From Quinella sp. 1Q5 (GTDB lineage: Bacteria; Bacillota; Negativicutes; Selenomonadales; Selenomonadaceae): a DNA stretch of 42,390 nucleotides. A model generated the notes under the pieces. It was not told the origin of the DNA and made no database searches. It saw nothing but the letters and a program-made list of their open reading frames with translations. The position numbers and the translations under genes are program-made. Where the stretch lies: NCBI GenBank assembly GCA_014764605.1, contig JACXWG010000010.1:1-42390 (forward strand), read 5' to 3'. This document shows, piece after piece, positions 1 through 9,180 of the stretch (position 1 is its first letter; each line of letters starts with the position of its first letter).

Positions 1-1
1 C

Positions 2-97
2 GATGACGATGACGATGACGACGATGACGACGATGACGATGACGACGATGACGACGATGATGACGACGATGACGATGACGACGATGACGACGACGAC
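2..97 (+). repeat. (GAY)n low-complexity tract encoding at least 32 consecutive Asp
   Basis: Uninterrupted GAT/GAC codons in frame 2 up to GAA at 98; begins at the window edge. Confidence 0.95.
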
Positions 98-3000
98 GAA
101 GGCGAAATCGTTCCGGTCGACCCGACTGAAGAAGACGTTATCGAGCCTATCAAGGAAGAAGAAATTAATACCGACGCTGTTAACGAAGACGGCACCATTG
201 ACGAGACTAAGATTAGCGAGGGCGACATTGTCACTACAACCGAAGCTCAAGCAACCGCAACAACAGTTCTTTCCTCTGTCGATACCACCGATGCAACTGC
301 AACCGTTCTTTATGCAACCACACAGACTCAGACCACCGATGGTAAAACTAATTACACGCAGATAACTGGCGTTGCGGGTATCAGAATTAAAGCTACTTCG
401 TCTGGTAGCGGCACAAGTGCAACTCTCGGCTCGGGTAGCAAGAGAACTAGACTTGCTTTGGATGCTCGTGCAAATGTCGACGTCATGTTCGAGTATGACA
501 GCACCACTAACAGCTACTCCACAGATCCTACCGAAATCAGAGCAAAGAGCGGTTCCGCATTCCAGGTCGGCGGCAACTCCGGCGTAGGTCTGGCGGTTGA
601 TGGCGGTCAGATGAACGTCAGCCTCTCCAACGGTAAACCCAGCTTGCTCGCTGTCTTGGCTAATGCGGTAATCAAGATCGGTAAAGCGATATTTGGTGAT
701 GTGCTCTATGCTACGACCGATACTTCGATTGAAGGCGTAACTATTACGTTCGACGGCTTCGATACTGAAGATGTCAACAACGTTATTCCGGACGGCAAGA
801 AGGTCGGCACGATTGACATTGCCAACACCGAAGACGCAACTGTAACTGTCGACGGTAGCTATAAGTACACCTTCGCAATGCATGACAGCGACGGCGTTGC
901 TATTAGCTCTGACGCGTTCGAACTCAAGTACGTTGACAGCGGCGACTACACCTTCACGGTTCTCGAAAACAACGGAATCAACCTTGACCTTGCTGATGTT
1001 GATGTTAAGGACGGCAAGACCCTCGACGTTGTCGCGGCAGGCGGCGCAGATCAGATCGTTCCTCCGACTGATGCAGACGGCGGCGCAATCAAGATTGCTG
1101 GCACAACCTACAACTACAAGGCTGTTGATGATAGCGATGCTTACTTCGCACTCGATAGCAAAGGCGCAGTAACTGCATTTGTCCTCGGCTCCAACGGCGA
1201 CGGCATTGCATTCACGGATGCGGCAGATATTGCGGTCTATGATATTAACGACCTCGAAACCAACATCGTTAATGACGTTCCGTTCAGCGGCGGCACCATC
1301 GGATTTACCAAGACTGATGGCGGTTACTCGCTCACCTATGGCTTCAGGGAAGTCGGCAACTCTATCACGGTGAATGAAGACACAGCTACAGACGTCGAGT
1401 TGTTCTACGTCAATAAGAAGGCTTATTACGACGTTTCAGAACCCTTAATCGACAGCAGCAGCTATACTGTCACGATGACGGGCAAAGACACCTTCGAAAT
1501 CAGCGGGCTTGCGGAAGACGCAGAAGTTACCACGGCTGACGGCGCAACAGTCTCGTTCGAGAACGCAGGCGGCACCGTTATCTTGAAGGGAACCAACGAT
1601 CCTTCGAAACTCACAACCACTCTTACGATCGCGGGCGTAACCTCCAACGGCGGCGCAATCGAATTCGACGCGGACGCAGCAAAGCTTTTTGCAGACGGCA
1701 TCACGATTAACGGCAACATCGTAAAGATTCCTGACGTAACCGATACGCTCACCTACAATCAGGACGGCACAATCATAGTTGGCGGCAACACTGTCTATGC
1801 AATTGGCGACGGCACCTACTTCGGTTACAAGATCGAGGGCGACGCTGACGGCACAGTTAAGTTGACTATCGACGACAACTCCAAGGTCACGGCAATAACC
1901 GAACTCAACCTCGGCAATGCTACCGGCGACTTCTCTGGCGATGTCACGGTCAATAGTTTTGATATTAACACGAACGACACCGAACTGACGGTCACTGGCA
2001 ACAAAGATGCTGACGGCATTGATGCTATTAGCGGACTCGACGCAGGCAAGAACATCTCGCTCAGCGGCAGTGGCGAAGTCACGATCAACGACACAACCTT
2101 CAAGTACACTGGCGAAGAAGATATCGTTGTCACCGGTGCTACCGAAGGCATTGCTTCTGTAACTGGTATTGCTAGCGGCGACGCAGTCACCATTTCTGGC
2201 AACGACGCAGTAGTTGTTCTCCCGACCAACGGCGACGAAGCAGAAGTCACTGTCAATGGCGTTAAGTACACCTTCACCGGCGACGCAAGCAACGTTTCCA
2301 TCAATGGCGCGGGCAATGTCAATGGACTCGCCGAAGACGCACAACTCGTAGTCGAAGGCAAGACTGGCACGATTGATGTCAACGGCACCACGGGTCTTGA
2401 CGCAACTAAGACAATCCGCGGCACCTATGACGGTAGCCAAGCAACGGTAGTCGATCCTTCTAATCCGATTGTCAACAAGAACTCTTCCGTCAGCGAAATC
2501 GAAGATATGCTCGGCTTGTCCTATAGCGGCACGCAAATCGTTGGTAAGACCGACGCATCTGCTCTCGACTACAGCGACGCAGGCGAGAAGAAGAAAGTAA
2601 CCCTCGGCGACGGCGGCCAAATTGTAACCTTCGGCGAATATGGCAAGAACGAAGTCGTTGTCGATAGCGACGCAACTGGCAACAAGAGAATCGAACTCGG
2701 CACCAGAGGCGACGCAGTTATCGTCAAGGGTAGCGACACTGATTCTGTTATCGACGTTATCGGCGGCGCAGGCGCAGATTCCATCGTTGTCCAAGACAAA
2801 GCTCCGGTTGCGTTTGACATGAGCAAGGGCGGCGCAGACAAGGTCATTACCTTCGCAAGCTCCAATGCAAAAGTCACTCTCGACACCTACGACATCAACT
2901 CTGGCGGCGGACTCGTTGTCCATGAGGCAGCAGCTTCTGACATTGCCGATGCTATCGATGACGGTCTTATCCAGTTCACCGGCAACCAGATTGTTGAAGT

Positions 3001-4684
3001 CTATCGCGACGGTAGCCGTGCTGCTGACATCACTGTCAGGAATAAGAGCGGCGATCCTTCCACGATGATCAACCTCTTCAACACAGAGGGCGAAAGCCAG
3101 AAGGTCGGCTTCACTGGTAGCGCAGGCGGCGTACTCGACGCAAGCAAAGTTTCCGGCGACCTCATCCTTGTCGGCAACAAAGACGGCAACAAGACTGGCA
3201 ACTCCTCTCTCATTGCTGGCGCGGGCGACGACACCATCTACGCTGGCTCTGGCGATAGAGTAGACGCAGGCGCAGGCATCAATACTGTCAACCTCGGTTA
3301 TGGCGGCGCGACTGTTGTTGCTACCCAAGGCTACACGACAATTAACAACCTCTTGCCTGGTAAGTTGGGCGACGTTCTCGCTATTAACAGTGCTGACTCT
3401 GTCACGTTCGACGGCTCTAACCTCATTGTCTCTGGCGCTGGTTACGCAGTATCTGCTTCCCTCCCGACTGAGTTCACTGGCACCGATTATGTCAATCAGC
3501 TCTTCGAGATCAGCGGTCAAACTGTCGAAGCGGCTATCGCGGCTACCGGCAAAGACATCACTGTTAGCGACAATTATGACGTTCCTGACTACTTCTTCGG
3601 CAACGGCGGCGTAAGCTTCAAGGATTACAGTGGCGAAGTCGTTATCGACGCTAAGGGCGGTTGGAAGACAACCGAAATTGGCGGTAAAGAAGTCAGATTC
3701 AGCAACACGCTCTCCAGCGTCCAAGGCGGCGCAGGCACGACCCAGCTCAAGGGTTATGAAGCAAACGATATCTTCGCGGCTGGCTCTGGCGTAACTTCGC
3801 TCTATGGCGGCGCAGGCAACAACACCTTGATTGGTTACACCGGCTCCGACAAGAAGGGCGCAGATGAATTCTTCGTAATCGGCAACGAGAACGGCGCAAA
3901 ACACACCATCCAGAACTTCCAGTTCGGCACCGACTACATCAACACCGACCATATAAGCAACAACATCACCAAGGTCACTGTCGATGGTAGTGGTAGCAAC
4001 GTCCTCCTCACGGTCACCAACAAGACCACGGGTGCTACTGAAACTGCTACTATCGAAGGCGCAGTCGATGCTGGCAACATCAAGATCGGCGGTGCGTCTG
4101 AAGGCGGAACTTTGGCAGTCGGTCAAGTCGGCTCCGTTGCAGTCACTGTCGACGGCGAAGCTAACTACCTCGCGGCAACTGTTGCTGGCGGTGCAACCGT
4201 TAAGGTCGACTCGAACCTCACTGAAAAGACTGCAATTTGGCTTGCGAACGAAGAACGTAGCGGCAAGTGGTTCAGCGACAACTTCGCAGTCATCGATGCA
4301 ACTGGTTCGTCTGCTGAACTCGAATTGGCTGGCGACGCTAAGGCTAACACGATCTACGGCGGCGCAGGCAATGCAAGTCTGTGGGGCGGCTCCGGTAGCG
4401 CAGGCGACCTCCTCGTCGGCGGTACTGCTAGAAACTCCTTCTACTACGAGCAAGGCAACGGTGCTGACACCATCAGCGGCGCAAATGACGGCGACGTCAT
4501 CAACCTGTTCGATACCTCGCTTGAGAACATCACGAACGCTAACATCACCAGCGGCGGCGTAGTGGTCAACTTCAACAACGGCGGTTCGATCATGGTCAAC
4601 AGCAACGCGGCGGTCGAATATCGTCTTGCTGACGGCTCCACCTACACTGCAGACCACAATACCCACACCTGGAAGAAAAACTAA
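2..4684 (+). CDS. Large repetitive RTX/hemolysin-type surface or secreted protein, N-terminus beyond the window edge
   Basis: Frame 2 is open from base 2 (poly-Asp, then EGEIVPVDPTEEDVIEP...) into the 458..4684 ORF. C-terminal half has RTX-like glycine/aspartate motifs (AGAGDDTIYAGSGDRVDAGAG, GGAGNNTLIGYTGSD, ANTIYGGAGNASLWGGSG). Confidence 0.8.
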   Translation, partial: DDDDDDDDDDDDDDDDDDDDDDDDDDDDDDDDEGEIVPVDPTEEDVIEPIKEEEINTDAVNEDGTIDETKISEGDIVTTTEAQATATTVLSSVDTTDATATVLYATTQTQTTDGKTNYTQITGVAGIRIKATSSGSGTSATLGSGSKRTRLALDARANVDVMFEYDSTTNSYSTDPTEIRAKSGSAFQVGGNSGVGLAVDGGQMNVSLSNGKPSLLAVLANAVIKIGKAIFGDVLYATTDTSIEGVTITFDGFDTEDVNNVIPDGKKVGTIDIANTEDATVTVDGSYKYTFAMHDSDGVAISSDAFELKYVDSGDYTFTVLENNGINLDLADVDVKDGKTLDVVAAGGADQIVPPTDADGGAIKIAGTTYNYKAVDDSDAYFALDSKGAVTAFVLGSNGDGIAFTDAADIAVYDINDLETNIVNDVPFSGGTIGFTKTDGGYSLTYGFREVGNSITVNEDTATDVELFYVNKKAYYDVSEPLIDSSSYTVTMTGKDTFEISGLAEDAEVTTADGATVSFENAGGTVILKGTNDPSKLTTTLTIAGVTSNGGAIEFDADAAKLFADGITINGNIVKIPDVTDTLTYNQDGTIIVGGNTVYAIGDGTYFGYKIEGDADGTVKLTIDDNSKVTAITELNLGNATGDFSGDVTVNSFDINTNDTELTVTGNKDADGIDAISGLDAGKNISLSGSGEVTINDTTFKYTGEEDIVVTGATEGIASVTGIASGDAVTISGNDAVVVLPTNGDEAEVTVNGVKYTFTGDASNVSINGAGNVNGLAEDAQLVVEGKTGTIDVNGTTGLDATKTIRGTYDGSQATVVDPSNPIVNKNSSVSEIEDMLGLSYSGTQIVGKTDASALDYSDAGEKKKVTLGDGGQIVTFGEYGKNEVVVDSDATGNKRIELGTRGDAVIVKGSDTDSVIDVIGGAGADSIVVQDKAPVAFDMSKGGADKVITFASSNAKVTLDTYDINSGGGLVVHEAAASDIADAIDDGLIQFTGNQIVEVYRDGSRAADITVRNKSGDPSTMINLFNTEGESQKVGFTGSAGGVLDASKVSGDLILVGNKDGNKTGNSSLIAGAGDDTIYAGSGDRVDAGAGINTVNLGYGGATVVATQGYTTINNLLPGKLGDVLAINSADSVTFDGSNLIVSGAGYAVSASLPTEFTGTDYVNQLFEISGQTVEAAIAATGKDITVSDNYDVPDYFFGNGGVSFKDYSGEVVIDAKGGWKTTEIGGKEVRFSNTLSSVQGGAGTTQLKGYEANDIFAAGSGVTSLYGGAGNNTLIGYTGSDKKGADEFFVIGNENGAKHTIQNFQFGTDYINTDHISNNITKVTVDGSGSNVLLTVTNKTTGATETATIEGAVDAGNIKIGGASEGGTLAVGQVGSVAVTVDGEANYLAATVAGGATVKVDSNLTEKTAIWLANEERSGKWFSDNFAVIDATGSSAELELAGDAKANTIYGGAGNASLWGGSGSAGDLLVGGTARNSFYYEQGNGADTISGANDGDVINLFDTSLENITNANITSGGVVVNFNNGGSIMVNSNAAVEYRLADGSTYTADHNTHTWKKN

Positions 4685-4750
4685 TCTGGGCTGAAACCTA
4701 GCACGGAGATAGAACGTATCAAATAATCTGAACTGAATTTTAAGTTCAAG

Positions 4751-4780
4751 GGCCTCGACTAAATGTCGGGGCTCTTTTTT
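4751..4780 (+). terminator. Rho-independent terminator of the RTX-like gene
   Basis: GCCTCGAC-taaat-GTCGGGGC followed by CTTTTTT. Confidence 0.8.
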
Positions 4781-4789
4781 GTCACAATA

Positions 4790-4826
4790 AAAAAAGCTCG
4801 CAGGTTTCAAAGCCCGCGAGCTTTTT
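4790..4826. terminator. Bidirectional terminator
   Basis: AAAAAGCTCGC...GCGAGCTTTTT; ends next to the minus-strand gene 4832..5173. Confidence 0.8.
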
Positions 4827-4831
4827 GTTTG

Positions 4832-5173
4832 TCAAAGTGCTATAGGATTGCCTTCAGCGTCAAGCGGCTCCGTTATAAGGAAAAGTGCGCTCAAGTCGAC
4901 GTGGAAAATAACCGTGTACTCGTCCTCGTCGTCAGCCGCGCCATTGAACTTGTTGCTGTACAGGAGCGACGCTGCGTGGCAATAGTCGTTGACTTGGTCG
5001 CCGAACGCGCTAGTTTTCTTGCTACAAATCGGCTCAAGGAATTTAAAAACAGTGCCCGCCCGAAAGATTCCGTCGACGAAAACTTTTTCCGGCAGATAGT
5101 TATTGTCCTCAACGAACGGTATCGCAACCTTAGCGCGCAAGAAAAGATTTTCAAAGTCCAGATTAGTAATCAT
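4832..5173 (-). CDS. Hypothetical protein, 113 aa, operonic with STAS protein
   Basis: ORF with GAGGTGAC-like RBS, 9 nt after the STAS gene stop. Confidence 0.75.
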   Translation of the reverse strand: MITNLDFENLFLRAKVAIPFVEDNNYLPEKVFVDGIFRAGTVFKFLEPICSKKTSAFGDQVNDYCHAASLLYSNKFNGAADDEDEYTVIFHVDLSALFLITEPLDAEGNPIAL

Positions 5174-5182
5174 AACGTCACC

Positions 5183-5512
5183 TCAGAAACTCACGGAGAA
5201 CTTTGACTTCTTGTCGTCGGCAATCGTGAGGAAGTCGCTAAAGCCGGTCATGTCCAAGACCTCGCGGACGTTCTCACGAATGTTGCGGATTTTCATTGAG
5301 CCTTGCTTGTCCATGCGCTTTTGGAATTTAAGTAACGTGCGCAAACCCGCCGACGAAATGTATTCCAAGTCCGCAAGGTCAATCGTCAAGTCCGTCACGT
5401 TAGCAAGCGTCGTTGATAAATCTTTGTCGAGTTCAAGAGCTGTGACGGCGTCGAGTCTGCCGCTTAGATAAACCGTCAACGCCGCGCCCTCTGAAACTTT
5501 TTTTATCTCCAT
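5183..5512 (-). CDS. STAS-domain protein (anti-anti-sigma factor-like)
   Basis: MEIKKVSEGAALTVYLSGRLDAVTA...LEYISSAGLRTLL...VREVLDMTGF is a typical SpoIIAA/RsbV-like STAS; RBS AAAAGGAGG. Confidence 0.88.
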   Translation of the reverse strand: MEIKKVSEGAALTVYLSGRLDAVTALELDKDLSTTLANVTDLTIDLADLEYISSAGLRTLLKFQKRMDKQGSMKIRNIRENVREVLDMTGFSDFLTIADDKKSKFSVSF

Positions 5513-5537
5513 TTAAAATGCCTCCTTTTGCCCGCCG

Positions 5538-5579
5538 ATTGTAGCAAAGTTTGTAAAGGGGCGTCAAGTATGCTAAGAT
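5538..5579. promoter_or_regulatory. Overlapping divergent sigma70-type promoters
   Basis: Plus: TTGTAA(5551)-17-TAAGAT(5574). Minus: TTGACG(5567..5562)-18-TACAAT(5543..5538). Each -35 lies in the other's spacer. Confidence 0.6.
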
Positions 5580-5608
5580 TGGCGAAAAACTTTTGGGAGG
5601 TCTTCAAG

Positions 5609-6787
5609 ATGATGAACAACAGCAAGGCAACGCAAATCAGCGAGAATATTTTTTGGGTAGGCGCAGTCGATTGGTCTATGAGAAATTTCCACGGCTACGA
5701 GACTTCCCGCGGCTCGACGTACAACGCTTATCTTATCCTCGACGACAAGATTAGTTTGATTGACACCGCCAAGATTGATTTCAAGGACGAACTCATCAGC
5801 CGGATTTCTTCCGTCGTCGACCCCGCGAAGATTGATATTATCGTCTCCAGCCATGTCGAGCCCGACCACTCCGGCGCATTCAAGGAGATTGCTAGCCTTG
5901 TTCCGAACGCCCAAATCATCACGACGAACCCAAACGGGCTTAAGGGCTTGACTAATCGCTACGGCAAGTTGAATTATAAACCGGTCAAGGCGGGCGATGA
6001 AATTTCTATCGGCAGACGCACGCTTAAGTTTGTCCCGACGCCCATGCTCCATTGGCCTGATTCGATGGTCACTTACTGCCCCGAAGAAAAGATTTTGTTC
6101 AGCAATGACGCATTCGGCGAACACTTAGCAACGTCAATGCGATTCGACGACGAGAACGACTTAGCGATTATCCTGCACGAGGCGAAGAAGTACTACGCGA
6201 ATATCTTAATGCCCTTCGGCAAGCAAGCACAGATTGCGCTTAAGGCTCTGGGCGGCTTGGAACTCAAGATGATTGCCACGGGGCACGGCGTCATTTGGCG
6301 GAAGCATATCGATAAAATTCTTGCCTGCTACAAGTCGTGGAGCGCGGGCGAAGTCTCGGAACGGGCGGTTATTGTCTTCGATAGCATGTGGCATTCGACG
6401 GAAATTATTGCGCAGACGATTACTGAAGCTTTCGCTAAACGTGGAATTCCCGCAGCGTACTACGACATAAAAAAGACGCCGCTTAGCGACATCGTAACGG
6501 ACATATTCACGAGCAAATATCTGGCGGTTGGCTCGCCCACGATTAACAATCAGATGATGCCGACAATCGCCGCGTTCCTGTGCTACCTTAAGGGCTTGCG
6601 TCCTGTCAATCATAAGGCGTTCGCGTTCGGTAGCTACGGTTGGGGCGGGCAGAGTATCGCTCTCGTTGAAGACGACCTCAAGGCGGCGGGCTGTGAAATC
6701 ATCCTAGACAAAATCCGCGTCGCCAATCTCCCGACGACCGCTCAGCTTGACGACATCACGGAAAAGATTCTGGCTCTCGACTTGTAA
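5609..6787 (+). CDS. A-type flavoprotein / flavodiiron protein (O2/NO reductase family)
   Basis: Metallo-beta-lactamase-like diiron motif SSHVEPDHSG, LHWPDSM, NDAFGEH and C-terminal flavodoxin domain (VIVFDSMWHSTEIIA). ATG at 5609 with GGGAGG RBS; ORF-track start 5528 is too far upstream. Confidence 0.92.
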   Translation: MMNNSKATQISENIFWVGAVDWSMRNFHGYETSRGSTYNAYLILDDKISLIDTAKIDFKDELISRISSVVDPAKIDIIVSSHVEPDHSGAFKEIASLVPNAQIITTNPNGLKGLTNRYGKLNYKPVKAGDEISIGRRTLKFVPTPMLHWPDSMVTYCPEEKILFSNDAFGEHLATSMRFDDENDLAIILHEAKKYYANILMPFGKQAQIALKALGGLELKMIATGHGVIWRKHIDKILACYKSWSAGEVSERAVIVFDSMWHSTEIIAQTITEAFAKRGIPAAYYDIKKTPLSDIVTDIFTSKYLAVGSPTINNQMMPTIAAFLCYLKGLRPVNHKAFAFGSYGWGGQSIALVEDDLKAAGCEIILDKIRVANLPTTAQLDDITEKILALDL

Positions 6788-6798
6788 GGAGACTTAAC

Positions 6799-8547
6799 AT
6801 GGCTAAGCAACTTACCGCCGAACAAAAGACAATCAGCGAACTTTTAAGCAAACGCGGCGTCAAATTCTTAATCCCAGATTATCAACGCCCTTATTCATGG
6901 GAGCGTGAACAATGCGAAACTCTTTGGGATGACATCACCGCTTTTGCTTTCCCGTTCGACCACGAGTTCAACTCGAACAACGACCAGTATTTTCTCGGCA
7001 CAATCCTGACGTTTCAAAATGATTCTTACCAACATGAAGTCATTGACGGGCAACAGCGGCTCATAACTTTCTTGCTCATGCTCCGTGCTTTTTATCAGGC
7101 GGCAGAAAAAACCGAATTTCTAAACAAGGAAAGTGTTCTATCAAGTATCGGGCAATGCATTTGGCACACGGACGAATTTCGCAACGTCGATAAGACAAGT
7201 CTCAAGCTGAATTCCGAAGTTGCCTCCGACGAAGACATTGCCGAGTTTCAAAATATTTTAGAAAAGGGCGAGGCAACTAAGGGCAATAAGAGCAATTACG
7301 CCGTCAATTATTGCTTGTTCCAAAATTGGATTAAAGACTTTAAGGAGAAACATCCTAGCGAATTTTCTTATTTGCCGATGCGGATTCTGAACAACTGTAT
7401 ACTCCTGCCGATTGATGTAGATTCGCAGAATACTGCGCTAAGGATTTTCACTACTCTCAATGATAGAGGAATGCCCCTCACCGACTCAGACATCTTCAGA
7501 GCGCAACTGTATAAACTTTTCAAGCAAGACGGAAGGCAGAGCAAGGAACTTTTTGTTAAGCGTTGGAAGGCTTTGGCAGAGCTTTGCGAGAAAAATTTTC
7601 ATCCGCGCAAGGGCACACCACTTGACGATTTATTTAGGCGGTATATGTATTACGCTAAGACACGGCGGGCAGTTGAACGCAAGGAACGCATAAGCGATAC
7701 TTTTAGCGACCAGCGTGATTTTTACGCCGAAAACAACTACGAGCTTTTACGCGATAAAGAGGTTTACAAAGATTTGGAGACCTTGGCACAGTTTTGGGAT
7801 GAGGTTGCCAATCGAAACAATCGCTTTCCGCCGAACGTGCTTAGACGGCTATACATGCTCAGCTATTCACCATACAGCTCGTGGAGCTATGTCGTTTCGC
7901 TTTATTTCATGAGTTGGCGCGAGATTGATGAGGAATATTTTTGTCAATTCTTGGATAAGATTATGGCGTTGATTTTAATGAATGCTCTTTTGGATTCGGG
8001 CAAGCAAAATATTCGTCGCCTATTTGTTATGGAATTCAAAAACATTTACAATGGCGAACCAGTTAAATTCGAGCAGTATCTACAAAAAGAAAGCCTTATT
8101 CGCAGTCGACTTAGAGAAATGAAATTCAGCAACAATAAGCCGATTACTCGCGCAATGCTGGCGTGGTGGACTTTTCGCGACCCGTCGCAGGAATTGCCGC
8201 CACTCGGAACTTATTTACATATAGAACACATTTACGCAAAAAAACGTCACGAATTTGAATCGTTAAGAAATCCTGATGCTTTAGAGTTTTTAGGGAATAA
8301 AACTTTGCTTGAGGAAGGTATAAACATTCGAGCGGCAGATTATCGTTTCGAGGACAAGAAAAAATACTATTTAGGTTGGCAACCACTAGGCAAGGGCAAG
8401 AAGTATCAGCCTGCTACGTTTAATCTTGAGCTACGTAGCTTAGCCGAAACGCACGACGATTTCACGGAAGAAGACATCTCAGCCCGCAATGAAAAAATTT
8501 TCGACGCCTTCATTGAGTATTTGCGCGAACAAGGTTTGCTACTTTAG
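6799..8547 (+). CDS. DUF262/DUF1524 (GmrSD-like) protein, putative modification-dependent restriction/defence protein
   Basis: N-terminal IPDYQRPYSWEREQ and EVIDGQQRLITFLL (DUF262); C-terminal HIEHIYAKKR...LGNKTLLEEGINIRAAD (DUF1524 HNH-like). Confidence 0.9.
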   Translation: MAKQLTAEQKTISELLSKRGVKFLIPDYQRPYSWEREQCETLWDDITAFAFPFDHEFNSNNDQYFLGTILTFQNDSYQHEVIDGQQRLITFLLMLRAFYQAAEKTEFLNKESVLSSIGQCIWHTDEFRNVDKTSLKLNSEVASDEDIAEFQNILEKGEATKGNKSNYAVNYCLFQNWIKDFKEKHPSEFSYLPMRILNNCILLPIDVDSQNTALRIFTTLNDRGMPLTDSDIFRAQLYKLFKQDGRQSKELFVKRWKALAELCEKNFHPRKGTPLDDLFRRYMYYAKTRRAVERKERISDTFSDQRDFYAENNYELLRDKEVYKDLETLAQFWDEVANRNNRFPPNVLRRLYMLSYSPYSSWSYVVSLYFMSWREIDEEYFCQFLDKIMALILMNALLDSGKQNIRRLFVMEFKNIYNGEPVKFEQYLQKESLIRSRLREMKFSNNKPITRAMLAWWTFRDPSQELPPLGTYLHIEHIYAKKRHEFESLRNPDALEFLGNKTLLEEGINIRAADYRFEDKKKYYLGWQPLGKGKKYQPATFNLELRSLAETHDDFTEEDISARNEKIFDAFIEYLREQGLLL

Positions 8548-9041
8548 CCGCGGAAGTGCTGAACCCAATAATGCTTGTACTTTGAATTAGACTTGTAATA
8601 GTAGACGACGCCCAGTTCCTTGAACTCAGGATTTAAAATGTTTTCGCGGTGTGACTTTGAATCCATCCACGCCTGAACGACTTGTTTTGGTGAAGTCTGA
8701 CCGCCCGCTAAGTTCTCGCCGAGTATGTGTCCGCGCTTTGCCATTGCCGTAAAACATTTCGAGCCGTCGGGTCTGGTGTGTGAAAACTTCGTCGGCAATT
8801 CAACCGCTCTGACGTAAGCACTAGCTGCTAAGTCCTTTGCGAACTTCAAAGGGGACAAACCGACCCTTGACCGCTCCACGTTGACGAGCCGCAATACTTC
8901 TGTTGGGAAATCTTCCGCTTTTTGCGTCCAACGAGCCGCGTCATTGGCGACTACGACTTTTTGAGCCGCCGACGCGTCCGAGAAGTTCATCACCACGATT
9001 AAGAAGATTATCGCAATCCATAAAAATTTTCTCAATGCCAA
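8544..9041 (-). CDS. CAP (SCP/PR1-like) domain secreted protein
   Basis: Signal peptide; VNVERSRVGLSPLKF, FSHTRPDGSKCF, GENLAGG, VVQAWMDSKSHRENILNPEFKELGVVYY. TTG start with GAGGTG RBS. Confidence 0.9.
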   Translation of the reverse strand: MALRKFLWIAIIFLIVVMNFSDASAAQKVVVANDAARWTQKAEDFPTEVLRLVNVERSRVGLSPLKFAKDLAASAYVRAVELPTKFSHTRPDGSKCFTAMAKRGHILGENLAGGQTSPKQVVQAWMDSKSHRENILNPEFKELGVVYYYKSNSKYKHYWVQHFRG

Positions 9042-9180
9042 TCACCTCGCTGAAATTTTATTCGGTCAATCTTAACTGCGCCTTAACAATGGACGGATTA
9101 TTTTTCCTAAATCTTGTCGTGGCGGTTGCAGGTATGTTATAATCCGCACGAAAAGTTTTTCTATCTTTTGAGAGGAGTGT

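Noticed and set aside
3-365. ORF MTMTMTTMTTM...
   Set aside because: Frame-shifted reading of the poly-Asp tract; the biologically sensible frame is frame 2, continuous with the large ORF.
1445-4810. 1121-aa minus-strand ORF
   Set aside because: Fully antisense to the RTX-like gene; arises from its GAC/GGC-rich codon usage. Low-complexity translation with no domain and no RBS.
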